12,055 nt of DNA from Pseudomonadota bacterium (GCA_023426855.1 JAEZBU010000056.1:1-12055), one strand, 5' to 3'. Shown: positions 1-10,630, counted from the first letter of the stretch. Numbers and translations are program-made. Notes: generated by a model from the sequence alone, not told the origin.

Positions 1-3161
<3,161 letters not shown>

Positions 3162-3420
3162 TCGTAGCCCCCGCTATGTCGTCGCGCGCGCCCATGATCC
3201 TGGTCGGTCGCGCATGGTCGTAATGATGGTTTTTCGGCGCCTCGAACGCGGTGAAAAGCGAGGCGGCACACGATCTCGCGACCGAAGCAGTGAGAACTCC
3301 GGCCTACGCACACTCAAGAACAAGCAGAACGAAAGAACGCGAACGCAACACACGGGGAGAAGGTACACATGCGCGCCGGGACCGAGCGACCGTCAGGTCG
3401 TGGCAGATGGCGCTTACCGC

Positions 3421-3458
3421 AAAAAAGGCCCGCTCTCCCCATCCCCCCGGAGCGGGCC
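3421..3458 (-). terminator. Rho-independent terminator inside the nrdJ upstream region
   Basis: Read on the minus strand, a perfect 9-bp GC-rich stem (GGCCCGCTC at 3450-3458 pairing with GAGCGGGCC at 3427-3435) with a 14-base loop is followed at once by six T residues (3421-3426). This is a textbook intrinsic terminator. It points toward nrdJ and lies about 260 bases before the nrdJ start codon, with no evident gene just upstream of it. It may therefore end a small RNA or act as an attenuator of nrdJ. On the plus strand the same hairpin has no T-tract. Confidence 0.7.
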
Positions 3459-3540
3459 CTGAGACCCTGTTGCAACACCCTCGCAAACAGGAAACCCAGC
3501 ACTCAAATGCGATGACCTAAAGCTAGGACGATTCTCGCGT
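3421..3540 (-). ncRNA. Candidate small RNA or attenuated nrdJ leader
   Basis: The minus-strand stretch ending in the terminator also forms a second hairpin just before it: CCTGTTTGC (3483-3491) pairs with GCAACAGG (3466-3473) with one bulged T and a 9-base loop. Two hairpins seven bases apart followed by a U-tract look like a short structured transcript of roughly 100-130 nt. The 5' end given here is a guess, because no convincing -35/-10 pair was found. The RNA could be a free sRNA or the terminated form of the nrdJ leader. I do not recognise it as a known RNA family, and the usual B12 box was not seen. Confidence 0.3.
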
Positions 3541-3574
3541 TTCGTCACGATCTTGTATGGCGTAGATGCAATTG

Positions 3575-3590
3575 ACGCTAGATGTAGTTG
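3575..3590. promoter_or_regulatory. NrdR-like box upstream of nrdJ
   Basis: The 16-mer ACGCTAGATGTAGTTG matches the NrdR consensus acaCwAtATaTwGtgt at 11 of 16 positions and at 8 of the central 10 (CTAGATGTAG against CwATATATwG). NrdR is the ATP-cone repressor of ribonucleotide reductase genes, so the site is in the expected place on the divergent nrdJ side. NrdR boxes usually occur in pairs about 30-32 bp apart. The only candidate partner here (3605-3620, ending GGTGT) matches poorly, at 8 of 16. Confidence 0.4.
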
Positions 3591-3604
3591 TCCTGTGGAG
3601 ACGC

Positions 3605-3613
3605 TCTGGATAA
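3605..3613 (-). promoter_or_regulatory. DnaA-box-like 9-mer in the nrdJ control region
   Basis: On the minus strand the sequence is TTATCCAGA, one mismatch from the DnaA box TTATCCACA. DnaA is known to regulate the nrdAB reductase genes in Escherichia coli, so control here would make sense. A single one-mismatch 9-mer can easily arise by chance. Confidence 0.22.
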
Positions 3614-3712
3614 CCGGTGTGTGACAATATGAAATCGGCCGAAACTATCCCCGACAAACGCCGCCATTGCTGGATGCAAGCGAAAAAAGCGGCTTCGGCT
3701 TATGTATTCTCA

Positions 3713-3726
3713 ACTGCAATTGCAGT
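3713..3726. promoter_or_regulatory. 14-bp perfect palindrome, possible operator
   Basis: ACTGCAATTGCAGT is a perfect 14-bp palindrome in the divergent region between nrdJ and the NDUFA12-family gene, about 160 bp before the latter. Its size and symmetry suit a dimeric transcription factor. I do not recognise it as the site of a named regulator. Confidence 0.35.
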
Positions 3727-3888
3727 ACGGTCGGTTGGATAAAGCTAAGGCGATTCCGGTCGCACAGGTGTTGCAAAACTGTCGCGATTTTCGGTCCACT
3801 GGACAGCGGCCGGGGTGTGGGCTAAGCGCCTTTAGAGAAATCAAGTCGCCCGTTGAGCGGGCTAAGCTGCCGACGTAGGTGGATCGAC

Positions 3889-4284
3889 ATGGGTATGCTG
3901 AGCGAGATCTTCAGCTGGTGGGGCGGCAACACCTGGGGCACGCGTCTGGCGACGTGGCGCTTTGGCAAGTTCGTCGGCGATGACGAGTTCGGCAATCGCT
4001 ACTTCGTTCAGAAGAGCGGCGTCGGGCCGCTCGGCGTGCCGCGCCGTTGGGTGATCTACAAGTCCATGTCGGAGGCCTCGCAGGTGCCGCCGGACTGGTA
4101 TGGCTGGCTGCATTATACTGTCGATACGCCGCCGACCGAGGAAAACTATGAAAAGCGGCCGTGGCAGAAACCGCACCGCATGAATATGACGGGCACGCCG
4201 GAAGCCTACAGGCCGGCGGGGTCGATCATCGGCCTGGGACATCGTCCGAAGGCCACAGGAGATTACAAGGCTTGGCGGCCATAA
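3889..4284 (+). CDS. NDUFA12 (B17.2) family NADH:ubiquinone oxidoreductase accessory protein
   Basis: 131-residue homologue of mitochondrial complex I accessory subunit NDUFA12 (bovine B17.2), found in alphaproteobacteria and expected at the cytoplasmic face of respiratory complex I. Family hallmarks are visible: a tryptophan-rich N-terminus (FSWWGGNTWG, residues 8-17), the signature VGDDEFGNRYF (29-39), RRWVIYK, then a VPPDWYGWLHYT block and a basic C-terminal tail rich in Pro and Gly. The start at 3889 is chosen because AGGTGGA sits 6 bases upstream; ATG two codons later is also possible. An extension back to 3853 would add an Arg/Cys-rich stretch unlike the family. It is followed 110 bp later by the DUF2155 gene on the same strand, a neighbour I recall as conserved in Rhizobiales. 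The assignment to complex I is from homology only. Confidence 0.9.
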   Translation: MGMLSEIFSWWGGNTWGTRLATWRFGKFVGDDEFGNRYFVQKSGVGPLGVPRRWVIYKSMSEASQVPPDWYGWLHYTVDTPPTEENYEKRPWQKPHRMNMTGTPEAYRPAGSIIGLGHRPKATGDYKAWRP

Positions 4285-4298
4285 TTCCTGGCGGCCAT
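4273..4298. repeat. 10-bp direct repeat over the stop of the NDUFA12-family gene
   Basis: TGGCGGCCAT occurs at 4273-4282, overlapping the stop codon, and again at 4289-4298, with a 16-bp period. No T-tract follows, so it is not an obvious terminator. It may be a small local duplication. Confidence 0.3.
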
Positions 4299-4394
4299 GC
4301 TCTTGCCACCAAATAACGGTCCACCTGATGTAAAGTCCTCGAGGCGTCTACGGTAAGTCCGGCACGGCGTTGAGGCGGTAGGATCAGGAGAACG

Positions 4395-4901
4395 ATGAAA
4401 CGGGCAGCGCACCTTCAGCGACTTCGGTTTGGCGGGCCGGTGATGGCCATGGCAGCCGGCTTGGCTTTGTGCGTCGCCAGCGGGACGTCGGCTCAGGCCC
4501 AGCGGATGGAGAACGGCGTCGCCGTTTTCGCAGCGCTCGACAAGGTCACGGCGCGCATCTCGCGGCTGGAAGTCAAGCTCAACGAGACGGCAACGTTTGG
4601 CTCGCTGAAGGTTACGCCGCGGGTGTGCTATTCCCGGCCGCCAACCGAACAGCCCAAAACAACGACATTTGTCGAGGTTCAGGAAGAGCAACTCGATGGC
4701 AACGAGAAGTCGTTGTTTTCGGGCTGGATGTTTGCTGAAAGCCCGGGCCTCAATGCTGTCGAGCATCCGGTGTTCGACGTTTGGCTGACCGAGTGCGCCG
4801 AGCCGACCCGCAGTGTCGCGCAGGGCAGGAACAGAGGTGGTGCGGCACAGGGCGCCGAGCCTGCCGAAGAGCCCCCCGTCCGCCGCCGGGTCCGGCGCTG
4901 A
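4395..4901 (+). CDS. DUF2155 domain-containing secreted protein
   Basis: 168-residue protein of unknown function in the DUF2155 family. A signal peptide is clear: basic MKRAAHLQRLR, a hydrophobic core (15-30) and a cleavage region around SAQAQ (32-36), so the product should be periplasmic. The conserved core runs from about residue 43 to 134, with FAALDKVTARI, VTPRVCYSRPPTE, FSGWMFAESPGL and HPVFDVWLTEC. Cys78 and Cys134 are the only cysteines of the mature form and could form a disulfide. Residues 137-168 are a Pro/Ala/Arg-rich, probably disordered tail ending in RRRVRR. The start ATG at 4395 has AGGAG four bases upstream. It lies downstream of the NDUFA12-family gene and converges with aat, 18 bp apart. 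A link to complex I or the envelope is plausible from context only. Confidence 0.88.
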   Translation: MKRAAHLQRLRFGGPVMAMAAGLALCVASGTSAQAQRMENGVAVFAALDKVTARISRLEVKLNETATFGSLKVTPRVCYSRPPTEQPKTTTFVEVQEEQLDGNEKSLFSGWMFAESPGLNAVEHPVFDVWLTECAEPTRSVAQGRNRGGAAQGAEPAEEPPVRRRVRR

Positions 4902-4919
4902 TTTCAGCAACTCCGCAGG

Positions 4920-5597
4920 CTATTCGTCGCTTGCCGATTTGACGATGTCGAGCACTTGCTCGGGCGTCGCATTTTCGTCCAGCAGCAGGAAATCGGCCTT
5001 CACCTTCAACGCCGCATCGAGCTGGCCATGAAACTCCACGCGGTTCACCTCGATCGTCCCGAACTGGCGGAGATGGTCGGTGACGAACTGCGTATCGAGC
5101 ATGACGAAGCCGCCGTGGATAAGGCGCGCGCAGAGATGAACCAGCGCGATTTTCGACGCATCGCGCACGTCCGAGAACATGCTCTCGCCAAAAAACGCGC
5201 CGCCGAGCGCGACGCCGTACAAGCCGCCGACCAGCCGCGCACCATCCCACACTTCGACGGTGTGGCAGTACCCGAGCTTGTGCAGGTCCCGATAGAGATT
5301 GCGGATGCGCGTGTTGATCCAGGTGGTCTGGCGCCCTGGGCGCGAAGCGGCGCAGCCTTCGATGATGCCATCGAACGCGGTGTTGATGCGCACTTGGTAG
5401 GGCGTCTGGCGGATGGTACGGCGCAGCCGGCTCGGCACGATCACGGAATCGAGCGGAAGAAGGCCGCGCGCCTGCGGCTCGATCCAATAAAGCTGCGGGT
5501 CATCGGCGCTTTCTGCCATCGGGAAAATCCCGCAGGCATAAGCTTTCAAGAGGACCTGCGGCGTAATCTCCAGCAGCGGGTTATCGCGAGCAGCCAT
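4920..5597 (-). CDS. aat: Leucyl/phenylalanyl-tRNA--protein transferase
   Basis: Cytoplasmic enzyme that moves Leu or Phe from aminoacyl-tRNA to the N-terminus of proteins starting with Arg or Lys, marking them for ClpAP/ClpS degradation (bacterial N-end rule). At 225 residues it has normal family length. The N-terminal part reads AYACGIFPMAE then LYWIEPQARGLLPLD (37-50). The GNAT-like core has GLYGVALGGAFFGESMFS (125-142), and LDTQ (167-170) supplies the Asp168 and Gln170 that match the catalytic Asp/Gln pair of the E. coli enzyme. ATG at 5597 has AGGA about 9 bases upstream. It is the last member of the minus-strand run, 201 bp after accC, with a candidate 45-residue ORF between, and it converges on the DUF2155 gene. 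No terminator is visible in the 18-bp gap. Confidence 0.95.
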   Translation of the reverse strand: MAARDNPLLEITPQVLLKAYACGIFPMAESADDPQLYWIEPQARGLLPLDSVIVPSRLRRTIRQTPYQVRINTAFDGIIEGCAASRPGRQTTWINTRIRNLYRDLHKLGYCHTVEVWDGARLVGGLYGVALGGAFFGESMFSDVRDASKIALVHLCARLIHGGFVMLDTQFVTDHLRQFGTIEVNRVEFHGQLDAALKVKADFLLLDENATPEQVLDIVKSASDE

Positions 5598-5664
5598 AGA
5601 GAAACGGTCCTGGTAGACCTCGTTTGCGGGGGTTCCCCCAAAAGACGGGCAAACCGCCTCGGCG

Positions 5665-5798
5665 TCACCTGCCGAACCGGCGCACGTTGATCATATTGGG
5701 GCACGGATACCGCGTCGGCAACTGCCACGCGTCGGCCGGAGGGTAGATCGGGTTAGCAAGTCCAGGCTGGGGCTCGCCGCGATGACTGCGGCGCGCGA

Positions 5799-5802
<4 letters not shown>
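5665..5802 (-). CDS. Candidate 45-residue small ORF coupled to accC
   Basis: A short open frame begins at GTG (5802-5800), which overlaps the accC stop in the four bases GTGA, the usual layout for translational coupling, and runs 45 codons to TGA at 5665. The product starts with a basic stretch (MIARRSHRGE) and continues with a Pro/aromatic-rich part (ANPIYPPADAWQLPTRYP, CPNMINVRRFGR). This reads more like a real protein tail than random frame translation. There are no membrane segments or signal peptide and one Cys. I do not recognise a family. It could instead be a decayed remnant or non-coding spacer between accC and aat. The stop lies 67 bp before the aat start. Confidence 0.35.
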
Positions 5803-7145
<1,343 letters not shown>

Positions 7146-7215
7146 CGTGCGGCTCTGGCGCTCCGGGCTTTGAAACTGGGCGACGGCACTGAAGCAGCCG
7201 TCGGCGACAATGGCA

Positions 7216-7686
7216 TTATTCGATGATGACGAGCGGCTCGCCGAACTCGACCGGCTGGCCATTCTCGACGAACAGTTGCGTCACGGTACCCGAACGCGGG
7301 GCGGGGATGTGGTTCATCGTCTTCATCGCTTCAATGATCATCAGGGTCTGGCCCTGAGACACGCGCGAGCCGACCTCGACGAAGGGCGCCGCGCCGGGCT
7401 CCGGAGCACGATAGGCGGTGCCGACCATCGGAGACTTGATGCAGCCGGGATGACTGGCCGGGTCGTTGCCCGCCGCGGGAGCGGCAGCGCTTGCGGCCGG
7501 CGCGAGGGCCGCTGGCGCCGCCTGGGCGGCAACCGGAGCCGTGATGGCCAGCGTGCGCGCCACGCGGATCTTCAGACCCGATTTCTCGATCTCGATTTCA
7601 CTGAGGCCGGTTTCCTGCAGCAGATCCGCGAGTTCGCGGATCATTTGCTGTTCGGAACTGCCCCCATTCTTGTGATCTTTGCCCAT
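7216..7686 (-). CDS. accB: Acetyl-CoA carboxylase biotin carboxyl carrier protein
   Basis: Carries the covalently bound biotin between AccC and the carboxyltransferase AccAD. The protein has 156 residues, like E. coli AccB. Residues 1-50 are a short helical N-terminal domain. Residues 51-75 are a flexible Ala/Pro-rich linker, and 78-156 the biotinyl/lipoyl domain. The biotin site is EAMKTMN with Lys122; the Thr after the Lys replaces the Met of the common AMKM motif. The start ATG at 7686 begins MGKDHKNGG and is preceded by a purine-rich GGCGGGA at good distance; an upstream in-frame extension to 7743 would run into aroQ and has no family resemblance. It sits 34 bp after aroQ and 70 bp before accC, so the three are probably co-transcribed. 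Confidence 0.97.
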   Translation of the reverse strand: MGKDHKNGGSSEQQMIRELADLLQETGLSEIEIEKSGLKIRVARTLAITAPVAAQAAPAALAPAASAAAPAAGNDPASHPGCIKSPMVGTAYRAPEPGAAPFVEVGSRVSQGQTLMIIEAMKTMNHIPAPRSGTVTQLFVENGQPVEFGEPLVIIE

Positions 7687-7720
7687 ATGATCCCGCCGGG
7701 TTCTGTTTTGCTTTGCCAGC

Positions 7721-8179
7721 TCAGCTACGAGCTGCGGTCTCAACGTTGAGGATGTCAGCCATCGCCTCGAGTGCGAGTTCGTACACCTTCGGCCCGAACC
7801 CGCAGATCACGCCACGCGCTCCGAGCGAGATGTAGGAGTGGTGGCGGAAGCTCTCGCGGCGATGAACGTTCGAAAGATGGACCTCGATGGCCGGTAGCTC
7901 CGACGCATTGATGGCGTCGAGCAGCGCCAGGGAGGTGTGCGTATAGGCGCCAGCGTTGAGAATGACACCGCTGGCCTTTTCGCGGCCTTCCTGAATCCAG
8001 GTGACCAGCTCGCCTTCATAGTTGGACTGCCGGCACACCGCTTCAAGGCCGAGTAGCTTGGCGCGGGCATGCACACGCTTTTCCACGTCGGCCAGCGTCT
8101 CGGAGCCGTAGATCGTCGGCTCGCGCAACCCGAGCATATTCAGGTTGGGGCCGTTGAGCACGTATACGGGTTTCGGCAT
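7721..8179 (-). CDS. aroQ: Type II 3-dehydroquinate dehydratase
   Basis: Third step of the shikimate pathway: trans-dehydration of 3-dehydroquinate to 3-dehydroshikimate; type II enzymes form dodecamers in the cytoplasm. At 152 residues it is of normal length. Signature elements are VLNGPNLNMLGLREP (7-21), catalytic Tyr24 in the flexible lid (TIYGS), NAGAYTHTSLALLDA (75-89), and IEVHLSN with catalytic His101, followed by ESFRHHSYIS (109-118). ATG at 8179 is chosen because the VYVLNGPN block then begins as in relatives; a TTG four codons earlier is less likely. It lies 138 bp after the DsbA-family gene and 34 bp before accB. The aroQ-accB-accC order is one I know from many proteobacteria. Confidence 0.97.
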   Translation of the reverse strand: MPKPVYVLNGPNLNMLGLREPTIYGSETLADVEKRVHARAKLLGLEAVCRQSNYEGELVTWIQEGREKASGVILNAGAYTHTSLALLDAINASELPAIEVHLSNVHRRESFRHHSYISLGARGVICGFGPKVYELALEAMADILNVETAARS

Positions 8180-8210
8180 GTGTCTCGTCAATACGTCCTG
8201 GTCATATCCA

Positions 8211-8238
8211 GGCTGCGGAGCCGGATGGACCCGCAGCC
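8211..8238 (-). other. GC-rich hairpin in the aroQ leader
   Basis: GGCTGCGG at 8211-8218 and CCGCAGCC at 8231-8238 form a perfect 8-bp stem with a 12-base loop in the gap between the DsbA-family gene and aroQ. No T-tract follows on either strand, so it is not a standard terminator. It could stabilise an mRNA end or be a processing point. Confidence 0.35.
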
Positions 8239-8317
8239 GAAGTCGCCAGGGGCTTTATCAGCTTTCCCGCCGATACGAAAGGTTATGGCGAAGAATGTTG
8301 TTGAGATACAACCGACC

Positions 8318-9142
8318 TCAACACACCTTACATCCGCTCTTGCGTACTTCGGTGATGAGCTGGTTCAGCCCGTCGGCGGGCAGATAACCTACATTGACCC
8401 TCGAGTCGACGATAAAGGCAGGCGTGCCTTCCATGCCAAGTGCCTGAGCAAGCTCAGCATTTTTCTTTATCGCAGTCGCGAATTCAGGATCGGCCATGTC
8501 TGCCTTGAGCTTCGCGACGTCGAGGCCGACCTTTTCCGCGATCGTGAAGACGTTGTCCTTGGTGACCTGACGTTCCTTCATCAGCGCGACGTGGAAGTCC
8601 CAGTATTTGCCCTGCTTCTTGGACGCCATGGCTGCGGTCGCGGCGATCACCGAGTTCTCGCCGAAAATCGGGAATTCTTTGAATACGACGCGGACGTTCG
8701 GGTCGGCTTCGGTGAGCTTGACCAGTTCGTCTACGGCCCGTTTGCACCAGCCGCAGTTATAATCGAAGAACTCAACGACGGAGACATTGCCTTTGGGGTT
8801 GCCGAACACGAAATCGCTCGGCGACGAGAAGATATCGGCCTTGCGCTCCAAAATAACGCGTGAGTGCTCCTCGGCTTGCAGATCAGCTTGGCGCTTTTCA
8901 AGTTCTTTGCCGACTTCAACCAGTATTTCCGGGTTCTTCAGCAGGTAATCCTTGACGATCTGCTGAATGGCCTGGGTCTGTTCCGTATTGAATTGGCTGT
9001 TGGCGGCCGTACCGGTTGAAACCGCCGGGCCGCTTCCGAAAGTCGTGATCACGCCGAGCGCCAGCAGCGCCGCTACGCCACCGATTGCGCCCTTGCGGGT
9101 GGTGAGCGCATCCATGACTTGGTCGAACTTCGTACCTGACAT
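8318..9142 (-). CDS. DsbA family thiol-disulfide oxidoreductase, membrane-anchored or secreted
   Basis: Periplasmic thioredoxin-fold protein of the DsbA/Com1-like family, expected to make or shuffle disulfides in envelope proteins. It has 274 residues. A hydrophobic segment at about 19-36 after a short basic region is an uncleaved anchor or signal peptide. A charged, probably helical region follows (52-105), then the thioredoxin fold: VVEFFDYNCGWCKRAVDEL with active site CGWC (130-133) and the cis-proline loop GTPAF (Pro241). The protein ends in a second Cys pair, CKVC (271-274). I place the start at ATG 9142 because AAGGAA lies 9 bases upstream; the ATG three codons earlier (9151) would leave no spacing. 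It lies 114 bp after the M48 protease gene and 138 bp before aroQ. Its exact role, oxidase or isomerase, cannot be read from the sequence. Confidence 0.93.
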   Translation of the reverse strand: MSGTKFDQVMDALTTRKGAIGGVAALLALGVITTFGSGPAVSTGTAANSQFNTEQTQAIQQIVKDYLLKNPEILVEVGKELEKRQADLQAEEHSRVILERKADIFSSPSDFVFGNPKGNVSVVEFFDYNCGWCKRAVDELVKLTEADPNVRVVFKEFPIFGENSVIAATAAMASKKQGKYWDFHVALMKERQVTKDNVFTIAEKVGLDVAKLKADMADPEFATAIKKNAELAQALGMEGTPAFIVDSRVNVGYLPADGLNQLITEVRKSGCKVC

Positions 9143-9256
9143 GAGAGCCATTTCCTTGCTATGCGCGGCCTCCAGGCCTGCGCCGACGTCTAGAGTTCTC
9201 TTAATTCGCGTGATTGTATTGGAAAATCGCTCTTAGGTTGTTACCGGCGCAGCCTT

Positions 9257-10630
9257 TCAAAGGTCGCGATCCATTTTGTATGAGATGATGTCGTCCATCC
9301 TGATCCAGCCCGGCGAACCTTGCTTCAACGCCCGCTGAGCCCGTTTGGCGAAGTTCTGCGCTTGCTTCACGTCACCTTCAAGGAAATACGCTTGCGCAAT
9401 GGCAGCATCGGCTTCCGCCTGCCTGCCTTGGCGATAGTAGGCATCGCCCAGGGCGCGATAGGCGCGCTGGTTCTCATCGACGACGAGCGATTTGCGCAGA
9501 TGGTCCGCGGCTTCGGCGACAACGCCCGGATCATTGGACGCTAGAAGTGCCGCTGCAAGCTGGACCCTGATCAGGCTGGCCCCGTTGGATAGTTTCAGCG
9601 CCTGACGCAGCGGCGCGACAGCGGCGCGCGATTGACCGGCGCGGCTGAGCAGATCGCCTTTCAACTCATAGAAATGCGCGTAGTCGGGCCGCTCGCGGAT
9701 GAGCCCGTCGACGTCAGCAACCGCCGCAGGAAGCGCGTTCTGGCCACCTTGCATGAAGCGGGCGATGGCGCGCGCATAGCGAGCCGGCAGCGTCGTATCC
9801 GAATTCGGATAGCGGTTGAACACCACCTGCGGACGTTCGAGATAACCAGCCAGCTTGGCGCGCATCATGTCGTGGCGGAGCTGGAGCTGCGGCGAGTCCT
9901 TGGTATTGAAGTTCGCGCTGCGCTGAACCAGTTCGCGAAGCTGGTTGAGGCGATCGGTGGCAACCGGATGGCTGCGCACGAACGGATCTTTCTGCTGGTC
10001 CGAGATGTATTCCTGCTGGGCGAAGCGCTCGAAGGTTTCCAGCATGCCCAGGCCGGACTGTTTGGTGGTGTTGAGATAGCGAAGGCCTGCCTGGTCGGCC
10101 GCGGCTTCCTGCGAGCGGCGTTCGGCCAAAAGCGAGCGCATGATCAGTTCGTCGCCCGCCATGGCGGCGGCACCTGAACCGGTTGCGATCGCGACGCCGA
10201 TACCGAGCATGCGTACGAGCAGCGCGCGGGTTTGGTCACGGGCGATGCGGGCCCGCAAGGCAGCGAGATGCCCGCCGGCGATGTGGCCAGCCTCGTGCGC
10301 GATCACGCCGATCACCTGATTCGGCGTATCCGCCTGCATCAGCGCGCCGGTGTGGATGAAGACATTGCGGCCATCGAGCACGAAAGCGTTGAACACGTCG
10401 CTGCGCACGATGCGCATGGAGACGCGGCCTTCGCCAAGACCGGCCGCCTTGAAGATCGGTCGCGCGTAGTCGTTGAGAAGGTTTTCAATTTCCGTATCGC
10501 GGATCAGCGGCAGGCCTTGTGCCGACACTGGCCGAATGGCACCAACCACGAGAATGAAGGTCAGCAGCGCGGCTGTGGCAACGGACTTGATCCCGCGACG
10601 AAGCCGCCTGATCTTCTGTTGGTGCAGCAT
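9257..10630 (-). CDS. Secreted M48 family zinc metalloprotease with C-terminal tetratricopeptide-like repeats (BepA-like)
   Basis: 457-residue periplasmic peptidase resembling E. coli BepA (YfgC), which supports outer-membrane protein assembly and removes misassembled LptD. A signal peptide is visible: basic QQKIRRLRRGIK, hydrophobic 18-31, cleavage after VSA37. The M48 domain (about 43-235) has the zinc motif HEAGH (112-116, with His112, Glu113, His116), the third ligand Glu175 in RRSQEAAADQAG, and RSHP (219-222). Residues 142-160 form a Gly/Ala-rich hydrophobic stretch. The C-terminal half (about 280-457) is helical with TPR-like units (FYELKGDLLSRAGQSRAA, AYRALGDAYYRQGRQAEA). ATG at 10630 has GGAGAG about 11 bases upstream. 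It heads the minus-strand run, divergent from the aminotransferase, and envelope quality control fits with the DsbA-family neighbour. The BepA-like role is inferred from architecture. Confidence 0.93.
   Translation of the reverse strand: MLHQQKIRRLRRGIKSVATAALLTFILVVGAIRPVSAQGLPLIRDTEIENLLNDYARPIFKAAGLGEGRVSMRIVRSDVFNAFVLDGRNVFIHTGALMQADTPNQVIGVIAHEAGHIAGGHLAALRARIARDQTRALLVRMLGIGVAIATGSGAAAMAGDELIMRSLLAERRSQEAAADQAGLRYLNTTKQSGLGMLETFERFAQQEYISDQQKDPFVRSHPVATDRLNQLRELVQRSANFNTKDSPQLQLRHDMMRAKLAGYLERPQVVFNRYPNSDTTLPARYARAIARFMQGGQNALPAAVADVDGLIRERPDYAHFYELKGDLLSRAGQSRAAVAPLRQALKLSNGASLIRVQLAAALLASNDPGVVAEAADHLRKSLVVDENQRAYRALGDAYYRQGRQAEADAAIAQAYFLEGDVKQAQNFAKRAQRALKQGSPGWIRMDDIISYKMDRDL

Larger units (their letters stand above)
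3519..3756. repeat. Pair of near-identical 16-mers flanking the nrdJ promoter region
   Basis: AAAGCTAGGACGATTC at 3519-3534 and AAAGCTAAGGCGATTC at 3741-3756 are direct repeats with 14 of 16 identical bases, 222 bp apart. They bracket the NrdR-like box and the 14-bp palindrome. Each ends in GATTC, a GANTC sequence, which is the methylation target of the alphaproteobacterial cell-cycle methylase CcrM. They could be sites for a shared regulator. The entry spans both copies; the bases between them are not part of the repeat. Confidence 0.4.
3162..3888. other. 727-base divergent intergenic control region
   Basis: No gene is supported between the nrdJ start and the NDUFA12-family start. Open frames here lack family-like composition and ribosome sites. 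The region holds the terminator, hairpin, NrdR-like box, DnaA-like 9-mer, palindrome and 16-mer repeats listed separately. Just before the plus-strand gene, GGGCTAAGC occurs twice (3819-3827 and 3859-3867, period 40), the second copy forming the right arm of a small hairpin (GCCCG-TTGAG-CGGGC). A 10-mer TTGCAACACC at 3470-3479 recurs inverted at 3767-3776. I could not place either promoter with confidence. Confidence 0.6.

Noticed and set aside
3162..3500. Cobalamin riboswitch in the leader of B12-dependent nrdJ
   Set aside because: It was expected from the enzyme's cofactor, but I find no B12 box (GCCACTG type) or matching core on the minus strand.
3681..3701. Minus-strand terminator with six T residues
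   Set aside because: The stem next to the T-run is only about four base pairs (AAGC/GCTT), too weak to call.
3853..3888. Longer N-terminus for the NDUFA12-family protein
   Set aside because: The added residues are Arg/Cys-rich and unlike the family, and the ribosome site AGGTGGA fits the ATG at 3889.
4263..4910. Long minus-strand open frame across the DUF2155 gene
   Set aside because: It is antisense to a clear family member, has no recognisable protein features, and reflects GC-rich codon bias.
5628..5639. GGGGGTTCCCCC as a terminator between accC and aat
   Set aside because: The loop would be only two to four bases and no T-tract follows on the minus strand.
4956..5690. 244-codon plus-strand open frame opposite aat
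   Set aside because: The minus-strand aat has all family motifs; the opposite frame is Arg/Ala/Asp-rich without domains or a ribosome site.
7146..7262. N-terminal extension of AccC to 7262
   Set aside because: It would overlap the end of accB and lies upstream of the MFDKVLIANRGEIA start typical of the family.
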